Of a DNA stretch of 13,775 nt, positions 4,564 to 11,436 are shown one piece after another. The position numbers and the translations under genes were made by a program. Position 1 is the stretch's first letter; the number at the start of each line of letters is the position of its first letter. Source of the DNA: Candidatus Gallimonas intestinigallinarum (GTDB lineage: Bacteria > Bacillota_A > Clostridia > Christensenellales > Borkfalkiaceae); NCBI GenBank assembly GCA_019116405.1, contig DXBS01000082.1, forward strand, positions 1-13,775, given 5' to 3'. The notes under the pieces were generated by a model, which made no database searches, was not told the origin of the DNA, and was given only the letters and a program-made list of their open reading frames with translations.

Positions 4564-6954
4564 ATGCGTAAAATCTTCAGAAAATTCAGTATTCTCGCCG
4601 CCTGCTCGCTGCTGGCGGCATCCGCGGCGTCCATGGCGGCGTGCGGATATCAGTTTACGCCCCTTTCGGAGGGCCCCTCGGCGAGTGACGCGGTCACATC
4701 GCAGGGCGGTTTCGTCGTGCAGAAGGGGGACTACGTCTACTTCATCAACGGCGTTGAGACGTACACCTCGGACAACACCTACGGGACTCCCGTCAAGGGC
4801 GCTTTGATGCGCGCAAAGATGTCCGATATCAAGGCGGGCATCAATGAAGCAGAGACGGTCATTCCCTCGCTCATGGTCGCGGCGGACTATACCTCCGGCA
4901 TCTATATCTACGGCGAGCGCATCTACTATGCGACGCCCAACAACATGGGCAACACCGCGGGTCAGGTGGACAACACCTATCTCGACTTCAGAAGCACCGC
5001 GCTTGACGGTTCGGACATGCAGTTCTACTTCCGCATTGCCGACAACGCCGCGCTCTACCGCTTTGTCGAGGTGGACGGCACCGTCTACGTCGTGTATGAG
5101 GAGGACGACAATCTCATCTCCTACAACACGGCTGCCGGGACGAGCGTCACCCTTGCCGAGAGCACCACGGCGTACACGGTCAACAGCAAGGACGTCACCG
5201 ACCCCTACATCTACTACACGATGGACGTCACGGACAGGCAGGACAGCGCCAATCCGCAGGCGTATGAGTACAACCAGATCTACCGCGTCCGCGCCGACGC
5301 GACCGAGTCGCCCTACGAGTACACCTGGGATCAGGAGTACCTGGACGAGGAGAACGATGGCGAGGCGCCCTACGTCAACCTCGGTGAGATCGTGCTGGAC
5401 GGCATTTCCGTCAACGACGACGAGACCCAGTTCAATCACGACGTCACGGAGGACAACCGCTCCATCTGGCGCTACACCTACACGCTGCAGTCGTACACCA
5501 ACGACGGCATCTACTTCGTGCGTACGGCGGTCCCCACGTCGGGCAGCTCCGTCGGCACGTCGGGCGAGCTGTATTACCTCTCGGTCGAGGACTTAGAGTC
5601 GGACAGCTTTGACTCCGTCACGGGCAACAGCGTCTATTCCACGAATGCCACGGACGGCTGGCTGGAGGTCGTTGCAAGCGCTGCGGATACCTCCAATGCA
5701 AACACTTCCGCCTACTTCTATATCGAAGAGGACGGCAACGTGAAGCACCACTATCTGTATGTCAACAGCGACGGCGAGATCCGCCGCGTGGACGTCATCA
5801 ACGACGGGCTCGGCACCAAGGCGGAGAACGGCAGGAACGGCGATACCAGCCTGCGCATCGCCACGGGCGCGTCGGGGGCCGTTCTGACCGGTCTTGACAG
5901 CACCTCGTCCGGGACATACGACTACGTCTACTACACCTGCACGACGGACAACGGGCTCTCCATCGAGCGCGCTGTCTACAACGGCGAACCCGAGTACTAC
6001 AACACGCTCACGCCCGCCGGCGAGGACTATTCGGCGTATCGGCCCGTCCGCGTGCTCGAGGCGGAACACGCCTCCGGCTGGTACAATTACGAGGTCGTGG
6101 ACGGCGTCGTATTCTATATCAATGCCGAGACGTTCAGCTCCACCTCCTACACCTACGTCTGGACGATCAACTTAAACGGCGAGGACGGACTCATGGACAA
6201 CGTCGAAGTGGAGGCGTTCAACGAGCGCTACGAGACGGTCGTGGGCGAGGACGGGTACCTGGAGACGCTCACGGAAGAGGGCAACAGCAAGCTCTCCTCT
6301 GCGATCCGCTACTTCTTCTACACGGGCGAGAGCGATCAGGTGTTTGAGAACATTGAGGAAGCGGAGAGCTTCGGCAAGCGCAATACCTACCTCTATTCCG
6401 AGGAAGAGCAGGCGGCGTTCCGCGCGTTTGTGGACGGCACCAGCGAGGATGCGATCGCCTTCTTCGGCGAAAACTATCTGGACACCGTTTCGCTCGGCAC
6501 ATACGCCAACCTGCTCGGCGTGATGACCGAGGACGATACCGACCTGCTTGCCGACTACTGGCAGAACTACCTGGAGCGCTACACCGAGGAGACGGCGGAG
6601 GAAGCAGGGCTGCCCGGCTGGGCATGGGCGCTCATCGGCGTGGCGATTGCCGTCGTCGTGCTGGGCGCGGGACTTGCCGTGGTGCTCGTCATCCTGCACA
6701 AGCGCAAGAAGGACGCGCAGGAGAAGCCCGAACTCATGGAGGTCGACACCACCGACGACGAGGATGTGGACGTCTACGCGATGAACGATTCGACGCCCGC
6801 CGTTCCCGCAACGGTCGCGGAGCCGGACGAAGCTGCGGAAGAACCCGCAGAAGAATCTGAGGCGCCCGCAGAAGAGGCGGAAGAACCTGCCGAGACCGAA
6901 GCACCTGCGGAAACGCCCGCGGAGCAGTCGCCCGAGACGCCTTCTGAAGAGTAA
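4564..6954 (+). CDS. Large surface lipoprotein with C-terminal membrane helix and acidic cytoplasmic tail
   Basis: 796 residues, specific function not recognised. The N-terminus is a lipoprotein signal: basic MRKIFRK, a hydrophobic stretch and MAAC with lipidation Cys27. Residues of about 28-680 form a secreted, Tyr/Thr/Asp-rich, beta-strand-dominated region with repeated patterns such as GDYVYFING and IYIYGERIYYAT, reminiscent of beta-propeller (DUF5050-like) surface proteins. Residues 686-711 (WAWALIGVAIAVVVLGAGLA onward) are a clear transmembrane helix followed by HKRKK as stop-transfer signal. The last 80 or so residues are a low-complexity Glu/Ala/Pro tail predicted to be cytoplasmic. 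The start is ATG 4564, with AAGGA 8 nt upstream, not the in-frame ATG at 4510. A promoter at 4483 and a terminator at 6965 make it a single-gene unit. Confidence 0.85.
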   Translation: MRKIFRKFSILAACSLLAASAASMAACGYQFTPLSEGPSASDAVTSQGGFVVQKGDYVYFINGVETYTSDNTYGTPVKGALMRAKMSDIKAGINEAETVIPSLMVAADYTSGIYIYGERIYYATPNNMGNTAGQVDNTYLDFRSTALDGSDMQFYFRIADNAALYRFVEVDGTVYVVYEEDDNLISYNTAAGTSVTLAESTTAYTVNSKDVTDPYIYYTMDVTDRQDSANPQAYEYNQIYRVRADATESPYEYTWDQEYLDEENDGEAPYVNLGEIVLDGISVNDDETQFNHDVTEDNRSIWRYTYTLQSYTNDGIYFVRTAVPTSGSSVGTSGELYYLSVEDLESDSFDSVTGNSVYSTNATDGWLEVVASAADTSNANTSAYFYIEEDGNVKHHYLYVNSDGEIRRVDVINDGLGTKAENGRNGDTSLRIATGASGAVLTGLDSTSSGTYDYVYYTCTTDNGLSIERAVYNGEPEYYNTLTPAGEDYSAYRPVRVLEAEHASGWYNYEVVDGVVFYINAETFSSTSYTYVWTINLNGEDGLMDNVEVEAFNERYETVVGEDGYLETLTEEGNSKLSSAIRYFFYTGESDQVFENIEEAESFGKRNTYLYSEEEQAAFRAFVDGTSEDAIAFFGENYLDTVSLGTYANLLGVMTEDDTDLLADYWQNYLERYTEETAEEAGLPGWAWALIGVAIAVVVLGAGLAVVLVILHKRKKDAQEKPELMEVDTTDDEDVDVYAMNDSTPAVPATVAEPDEAAEEPAEESEAPAEEAEEPAETEAPAETPAEQSPETPSEE

Positions 6955-6964
6955 AGTTCATATG

Positions 6965-6993
6965 ACAGCCCCGCTCCGGCGGGGCTGTTTTTT
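6965..6993 (+). terminator. Rho-independent terminator of the lipoprotein gene
   Basis: ACAGCCCCGC (6965-6974) pairs perfectly with 6979-6988 around loop TCCG and runs into six T residues (6988-6993), 10 bases after the stop. Confidence 0.95.
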
Positions 6994-6996
6994 CCT

Positions 6997-7025
6997 TCAG
7001 CCGCGCCCGTTTGGGGCGCGGCTGA
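6997..7025. repeat. Second hairpin behind the lipoprotein terminator
   Basis: TCAGCCGCGCCC (6997-7008) pairs perfectly over 12 bp with 7014-7025, loop GTTTG. No T-run follows on either strand. The arrangement mirrors the double hairpin behind rpsI. Confidence 0.6.
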
Positions 7026-7140
7026 CAAAAGATGTGAGAAAAGAGCCTGCCATTTTTCCGTCAAAAGCCGCGTCGCCCGAAAAAATCAAAAAATTTTTAC
7101 GTTGCGGCATGACTTTTTCGCAAAAGGTATAAAAAAACGG

Positions 7141-7169
7141 TTTACAAAAAAAATAAATACTAATATAAT
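7141..7169 (+). promoter_or_regulatory. Sigma-A promoter of the zinc-ribbon gene
   Basis: TTTACA (7141-7146), a 17-bp A-rich spacer and a perfect TATAAT (7164-7169) put the transcription start near 7176 and give a leader of about 46 nt. Confidence 0.88.
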
Positions 7170-7221
7170 TTATTAGCCTGTAAGTCGGGTGAGCCGACAC
7201 GATCGAAGGAGGAAAAATGGC

Positions 7222-7707
7222 ATGGTTCGTTACATGAAGTGTCCCCGCTGCGAGCTCAACTACATTGATGCGGAGAAGCAGGAGTACTGCGACGTCTGCC
7301 TCAAGGAGATGAAGGGCATCCACACGGACATTGACGATGACGAAGATGAAACGGAAGTGGAAACCGAACTCTGTCCCGTCTGCGGTGAGAATATGATCCG
7401 CCCCGGCGAGAAGATGTGCGAGGAGTGCCGCAAAAAGGCGGAGTATGAGGACGCGGAGCCCGATCCCGATGAGGACGACGAGTGGCGCGAGTACCTCGAC
7501 GACGACACCGATGCGGAACTGGATTCGGAGATGGGCGAGATCGGCGAGGAACTGGAGGAGGAGTTCGGCGACGACGAGGAAGAGGAGGAATACACCGATT
7601 CTTCGGACGACGACGAGGATCTGGACTATGTCACGGGCGACGAGATCTATTCGCTCGGCGACGACGAGGACGACGAAGACGACGAGAATTCGGACGACGA
7701 TTTCTGA
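7222..7707 (+). CDS. Double zinc-ribbon protein with highly acidic C-terminal half
   Basis: 161 residues, function unknown. Two four-cysteine modules are visible: C7-P-R-C10 with C23-D-V-C26, and C51-P-V-C54 with C66-E-E-C69. Both have the CxxC...CxxC spacing of zinc ribbons. From about residue 76 to the end the chain is almost wholly Asp/Glu with a few Ser, Tyr and Gly residues, so it is probably disordered; the final residues are ENSDDDF. AAGGAGG at 7206-7212 lies 9 nt before ATG 7222 and only 4 nt before another ATG at 7217, which opens a six-codon frame (MAWFVT) ending in TGA 7235-7237, overlapping the in-frame Met codon at 7234. Start 7234 (MKCPRCEL) is possible by coupling, but 7222 is better placed. 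comF follows after a palindrome. A nucleic-acid or ribosome/RNA polymerase partner is a guess only. Confidence 0.82.
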   Translation: MVRYMKCPRCELNYIDAEKQEYCDVCLKEMKGIHTDIDDDEDETEVETELCPVCGENMIRPGEKMCEECRKKAEYEDAEPDPDEDDEWREYLDDDTDAELDSEMGEIGEELEEEFGDDEEEEEYTDSSDDDEDLDYVTGDEIYSLGDDEDDEDDENSDDDF

Positions 7708-7722
7708 TGTCCGATGGTGGTA

Positions 7723-7750
7723 GCGCGCGGCGAAATATTTCGCCGCGCGC
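7723..7750. repeat. Perfect 28-bp palindrome between the zinc-ribbon gene and comF
   Basis: Bases 7723-7736 (GCGCGCGGCGAAAT) are the exact reverse complement of 7737-7750. As RNA this would be a GC-rich hairpin with an AU-rich apex. No T-run follows, so it could be a partial terminator, an mRNA-processing site or a protein-binding site separating two otherwise co-directional genes. Confidence 0.65.
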
Positions 7751-7774
7751 CCCTTCATTGCGGGAGACAGAGGC

Positions 7775-8551
7775 ATGGACAAGGCGTGGTTCAGGAAAAT
7801 TGCGGAGCGGTTTCGCTCCCCCAATTTCACCTGCGATATCTGCGGGCGGGAGGTCTTTGACGGCGAGCGCGTCTGCAGGGACTGCCTTGCAGCGCTTCCC
7901 GCGATCACGCTCTGCTGTCCGCTGTGCGGGCGCAGGGTCAACGAGGCGGGCGTGTGCCCGGAATGCAAGGATAGGCGCATCGCCGCCGAAATGTGCCGCT
8001 CTGCCTATGTGTACGAGGGGGAAGCGGCGCGGCTGGTCACGCGCTATAAGGACGGCGCACGCTATCTCGCCGGGACGATCGCCGCGCTGATGCTGCCCGT
8101 CCTGACGCGCGAATTTGCGGATGCCGATGCGCTTGTGCCCGTGCCCATGACGGACGCTGCAAAAAGGCGGCGCGGATTCGACCAGGTGCGCCTGCTCGCG
8201 GAGACGCTCTCGGCGCTGTGCAATAAACCCGTGCTCGCTGCCGCTGTCAAGCAGAGGGAAACGGCGCCGCAAAAGACGCTCTCCCGCCGCGAGCGCGAGA
8301 AAAATCTCGCGGGCTGTTTTCACGTCAAAGAGCGCGCCGCCGTCAGAGGCAAGACGCTGCTCATCGTCGACGATACGCTGACGACGGGCGCGACCGTCCA
8401 CGCCCTCGCGGATGCGCTCCTGCGCGCCAAGGCGAAAAAGGTGTATGCCATCACGCTGACCAGCGTGGAGTACAAGTACCCGTTCGGACTGCCCGCGGCG
8501 CCCGAAAAGCCCCGCCGTGCGCCGTCTGCCGCAAAAACGCAAGATCGTTGA
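7775..8551 (+). CDS. comF: ComF family protein (double zinc ribbon plus phosphoribosyltransferase)
   Basis: 258 residues, close to the family's usual 220-250. In competent bacteria ComF supports uptake of transforming DNA; many carriers are not known to be competent, so the cellular role here is open. The N-terminal zinc ribbons use C20/C23 with C34/C37 and C47 or C48/C51 with C61/C64. The type I phosphoribosyltransferase domain holds ALVPVPMT near 119-126, RRRGFDQV at 131-138 and the PRPP loop LLIVDDTLTTGATV at 195-208. The last 25 residues or so are a variable Pro/Lys/Ala-rich tail. Start ATG 7775 has GGGAG 8 nt upstream. It follows the zinc-ribbon gene by 67 bp with an intervening palindrome and is closed by a strong terminator. 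Partner competence genes are not in the window. Confidence 0.93.
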   Translation: MDKAWFRKIAERFRSPNFTCDICGREVFDGERVCRDCLAALPAITLCCPLCGRRVNEAGVCPECKDRRIAAEMCRSAYVYEGEAARLVTRYKDGARYLAGTIAALMLPVLTREFADADALVPVPMTDAAKRRRGFDQVRLLAETLSALCNKPVLAAAVKQRETAPQKTLSRREREKNLAGCFHVKERAAVRGKTLLIVDDTLTTGATVHALADALLRAKAKKVYAITLTSVEYKYPFGLPAAPEKPRRAPSAAKTQDR

Positions 8552-8568
8552 TCAAAATTCAATCAACT

Positions 8569-8615
8569 ATGCCGCCGCGCGCCCTGCAAAAAGCAGGGCG
8601 CGCGGCGGCATTTTA
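8569..8615 (+). terminator. Rho-independent terminator of comF
   Basis: ATGCCGCCGCGCGCCCTGC (8569-8587) pairs perfectly over 19 bp with 8593-8611 around an AAAAA loop and is followed by TTTTA. It starts 17 bases after the stop. The remaining gap up to 8806 has AT-rich stretches but no promoter I could place with confidence. Confidence 0.9.
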
Positions 8616-8806
8616 TCGCAGCAAACTATTTTGTCCGCGTGCGGCATATTCGGGTCAGTTTTTTGCATATATCGGCGCAGGGGCGGAATATAAATACTTT
8701 GCAGGAAGCCCGTCCCGCGCCGAGGAAATCGACGAAATGGGACAAAATACGGGCAAATCCCCCAAGGTTTTCCGGCGAAAATATTTTATCATATGGGTGT
8801 TATGCA

Positions 8807-9577
8807 ATGCGGTTTGTGACCATTCGCCTTCGCAGCGTCGCGCTCCTTCTGGCGCTCGCCGTCGCGCTGCTCCCCGCCTGCCTGTTCGCGCACTATACGG
8901 ACGCGGCAGCCGTCTGGTGGAGCAGCGGCGCGCGCTCGCTGCCCGTGTACAGTGTGGAGCGGCAGGACAACAAGATCGCCATCTCCTTTGACTGCGCCTG
9001 GGGTGCCGACTATACGCGCACCATTCTGGAGCATCTCGCCGCGGCGAACGTCCGCGCGACCTTCTTCTGCGTGCAGTTCTGGGCGGAGACCTATCCCGAC
9101 GTCCTCAAGGAGATTTCGGATGCGGGGCACGAGGTGGGCACGCACAGTGCGACGCACTCCTACATGTCCCGCCTCTCGGAGGAGGAGATCCGCGCCGAGC
9201 TGACCGGTTCCTGCGCGGCGATTGAGGCGGCGACGGGCAAGAAGGTCGACCTCTTCCGCCCGCCCTACGGTGACTATGACGACCTGCTCATCGATACCTG
9301 CCTTGACATGGGCATCCTGCCCATCCAGTGGGACGTGGACTCGCTGGACTGGAAGGATCTCTCGGCGCAGGAGATCGTCTCCAGGATCGCGGAGCACACG
9401 CAGAGCGGCTCCATCATCCTCTGTCACAACAACGGTTTGCATACGGCAGAAGCGCTCCCCGCCGTCATTGACAGCCTGCGGGCGAAGGGCTTTGAGTTTG
9501 TCCCCATCGGCGAGCTCGTCTACCGCGAAAATTACACCATCGACGCGGCGGGCCGGCAGATCGCAAACGCGCAGTAG
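8807..9577 (+). CDS. Polysaccharide deacetylase (NodB/CE4 family)
   Basis: 256 residues; an exported enzyme expected to remove acetyl groups from cell-wall or exopolysaccharide amino sugars. Residues 1-28 are a basic start plus hydrophobic segment, acting as signal peptide or membrane anchor. NodB motifs are in order: motif 1 SFDCAWGAD (catalytic-base D62), motif 2 HSATH (metal ligands H113, H117), motif 3 RPPYGDYDD (R151), motif 4 around QWDVDSLDW and motif 5 SIILCHNN. The usual second Asp of motif 1 is Cys63, as in the DxxW variants of sporulation-type PdaB relatives. ATG 8807 is chosen because the signal peptide begins there; frame upstream of it crosses an untranslated-looking AT-rich spacer. 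The ribosome binding site is weak. An imperfect 8-bp hairpin (9578-9604) follows the stop. Confidence 0.9.
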   Translation: MRFVTIRLRSVALLLALAVALLPACLFAHYTDAAAVWWSSGARSLPVYSVERQDNKIAISFDCAWGADYTRTILEHLAAANVRATFFCVQFWAETYPDVLKEISDAGHEVGTHSATHSYMSRLSEEEIRAELTGSCAAIEAATGKKVDLFRPPYGDYDDLLIDTCLDMGILPIQWDVDSLDWKDLSAQEIVSRIAEHTQSGSIILCHNNGLHTAEALPAVIDSLRAKGFEFVPIGELVYRENYTIDAAGRQIANAQ

Positions 9578-9652
9578 CGCGGCGGGCGCGTGCCTGCCGC
9601 CGCGTGCGCAGGGGGGGACGCAACACCGGAAATACCTGGAGGTAAATATTGT

Positions 9653-10333
9653 ATGGATCACGCAGCAGAAACAAACAACAGAGTATTTTTGATGGGGGAG
9701 ATCGTCTCGGAAGCGGCGTTTTCCCACGAAGTGTACGGCGAGGGCTTCTACGAGTTCTACGTCAAAGTCATGCGGCTCTCCGGTCAGGCGGACATCCTGC
9801 CCGTCACCATCTCCGAACGGCTGATCGAGGGCAGCAGCCTGCACATCGGCGATACGCTGTGCGCGCTCGGACAGTTCCGCAGCTACAACAAGCTGGAGGG
9901 CGGCAGGTCGCGGCTCATGCTCACCGTGTTCGTGCGCGAGATCCTCTCCGCCGCACCCACGTCCAACCCCAATTCCATCGTGCTTTCGGGCTATATCTGC
10001 AAGCCGCCCGTCTACCGCACGACCCCCTTCAATCGTGAGATCGCCGACCTGCTGGTCGCCGTCAACCGCGCCTACAACAAATCCGACTACATTCCCTGCA
10101 TCGCCTGGGGCAGAAATGCACGGTTTGTGCAGAACCTCAAGGTCGGGGACAGGATCGCGCTCTCGGGCAGGATCCAGAGCCGCGAATACGTCAAGCGCCT
10201 CTCGGAGACGCAGTCGGTCACAATGACCGCCTACGAGGTCTCCGTCTCCAAACTTGCGGCGTTCGATGACAATGAAAACTTCGATCTGGACGGCGAATTT
10301 GACCTCTACACGGCATCTGCGCCGCAGAGCTGA
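9653..10333 (+). CDS. SSB-like protein with two OB folds
   Basis: 226 residues. Residues 9-100 (NRVFLMGEIVSEAAF... to TVFVREI) and 107-200 (NSIVLSGYICKPPVYRTTPF... to TAYEVSVSKLA) both look like single-stranded-DNA-binding OB folds. The second matches the SSB pattern closely: a PVYRTTP start, then LLVAVNRAY, DYIPCIAWGRNARF and LKVGDRIALSGRIQSREY. The first is more divergent. The C-terminal tail is acidic (DDNENFDLDGEFD) but ends in APQS, without the DDDIPF-type tip that housekeeping SSBs use to recruit partners. ATG 9653 has GGAGG 10 nt upstream. Probably an accessory SSB, not the replicative one, because the usual rpsF-ssb-rpsR neighbours are absent. Confidence 0.85.
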   Translation: MDHAAETNNRVFLMGEIVSEAAFSHEVYGEGFYEFYVKVMRLSGQADILPVTISERLIEGSSLHIGDTLCALGQFRSYNKLEGGRSRLMLTVFVREILSAAPTSNPNSIVLSGYICKPPVYRTTPFNREIADLLVAVNRAYNKSDYIPCIAWGRNARFVQNLKVGDRIALSGRIQSREYVKRLSETQSVTMTAYEVSVSKLAAFDDNENFDLDGEFDLYTASAPQS

Positions 10334-10353
10334 AGACCGTCTTTTCCCCTTTG

Positions 10354-10390
10354 AGCCGCCTGCCCGCGCTGTCTGCGCGGGCAGGCGGCT
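10354..10390 (+). terminator. Terminator hairpin of the SSB-like gene
   Basis: AGCCGCCTGCCCGCGC (10354-10369) pairs perfectly over 16 bp with 10375-10390, loop TGTCT. The following sequence GTGTTG is only weakly T-rich, so termination strength is uncertain. Confidence 0.7.
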
Positions 10391-10420
10391 GTGTTGCTAA
10401 GGCAAATGTCATAAGAATAC

Positions 10421-10449
10421 TTGACAGCTTCACAAAAATCGGGTACAAT
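10421..10449 (+). promoter_or_regulatory. Strong sigma-A promoter of the acyltransferase gene
   Basis: A perfect TTGACA (10421-10426), 17-bp spacer and TACAAT (10444-10449). The predicted start is near 10456, which coincides with the ATG of the gene. Confidence 0.92.
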
Positions 10450-10455
10450 ACTGCC

Positions 10456-11271
10456 ATGAGTAAACGGAGGACAAAGCTGGAAAAGCGCGTCGGCATCCAG
10501 AATACGCTGGAGGGCTACCGCCGCTTTGATTACGATTATATCCCATTCGGCACCTATACCATGCCGGACGGGAACTATCCCTATCGGCAGAAGGGCTTCG
10601 GCAGGGCCGTTGATGCGTTCATCCGCGGCGGGCTGCGCGTGTTTGGCCCGCTGCTTCTGAAGGTCACATACGGCTGCCGCGTCGAGGGAAAGGAGCACCT
10701 GCGCGCGCTTCGTCAGAAAAAACAGGGCGCGATCTGTGTGACGAACCACATTGCCTACCTCGATACGCTGTTCGTACGGCAGGCGATCGGGCATTTTCAT
10801 ACCTATTTCACGATGGCGCCGTGGAACAATAAAAAGGGCTTGGGCGGCTGGTTCATCCGCCATGCGGGCATGTGGGCGTTCAGCGCCGACCTCGCCGCGA
10901 TGCGCGCTCTGATGCGCGAGATGAAGACGCGCCTGGAGGAGGGGGGGATCGTCCACTTCTACGCCGAGCAGGCAATGTGGACCAACTACCAAAAGCCCCG
11001 CCCGATGAAGGACGGCGCCTTCTACTACGCCGCGCGCTACAACGTTCCCGTGCTGCCCGTGTTCTTTACCTTCAAGGTCAACAAAAAGGGCTGCATGCGC
11101 AGGCTCGTCATCCATATCCTGCCTCCGATCGCGCCGGTCGCGGAATGCCCCAGGGGGGAGCGCGCCGACCGGCTGAAGGAACAGGCGCAGGCGGCATGGA
11201 AGGACTGCTACGAGCGCGCCTACGGCATTCCGATGGAGTATCTGCCCGATCGCCGCAGAAATCCCAAATGA
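10456..11271 (+). CDS. PlsC-like lysophospholipid acyltransferase (1-acylglycerol-3-phosphate acyltransferase family)
   Basis: 271 residues; a membrane-associated enzyme that would acylate lysophosphatidic acid or a related acceptor in lipid synthesis. The catalytic HX4D motif is NHIAYLD (H98, D103). The second conserved region is GGIVHFYAEQAMW (164-175), the EQxMW form I recall from Clostridia homologues in place of the classic FPEGTR. RPMKDGAFYYAARYNVPVLPVFF then follows. ATG 10456 is the first in-frame Met behind the promoter at 10421 and coincides with the predicted transcription start, so the mRNA would be leaderless. Alternatively CGGAGG at 10465-10470 could serve a CTG at 10477. The next in-frame ATG (10561) is much further in. 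Single gene, convergent with the glycosyltransferase. Confidence 0.88.
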   Translation: MSKRRTKLEKRVGIQNTLEGYRRFDYDYIPFGTYTMPDGNYPYRQKGFGRAVDAFIRGGLRVFGPLLLKVTYGCRVEGKEHLRALRQKKQGAICVTNHIAYLDTLFVRQAIGHFHTYFTMAPWNNKKGLGGWFIRHAGMWAFSADLAAMRALMREMKTRLEEGGIVHFYAEQAMWTNYQKPRPMKDGAFYYAARYNVPVLPVFFTFKVNKKGCMRRLVIHILPPIAPVAECPRGERADRLKEQAQAAWKDCYERAYGIPMEYLPDRRRNPK

Positions 11272-11315
11272 TGCGCGTGACGCAAGAACGCGCGAACGTT
11301 CACGAAAATTTGTAC

Positions 11316-11363
11316 AATAACACGCCGCCGCCCGCTGCATTTGCAGCGGGCGGCGGCGTTATT
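11316..11363. terminator. Bidirectional terminator between convergent genes
   Basis: Stem of 16 bp (11323-11338 with 11343-11358, loop ATTT), extended by AATAA/TTATT (11316-11320 with 11359-11363) across a 2-nt bulge CA. Flanked by TTATTT on the plus strand and TTATTG then TTTTCG on the minus strand. It sits 45 bases after the acyltransferase stop and 73 bases after the glycosyltransferase stop on the other strand. Confidence 0.85.
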
Positions 11364-11436
11364 TGGGAGGGCGCCCCGCAGCCCTGTCGGGCGCGGGAAG
11401 GCCAATGTTCAGCGAGGGTACGGAAGGGCGCTCCGA

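Noticed and set aside
4525..5439. Minus-strand 304-codon frame, and similar long antisense frames under the lipoprotein gene
   Set aside because: Shadow frames caused by high third-position GC; Val/Asp-rich composition without domain structure.
8663..8694. TTGCAT...TATAAA as promoter of the deacetylase gene
   Set aside because: The spacer is 20 bp, outside the usual range.
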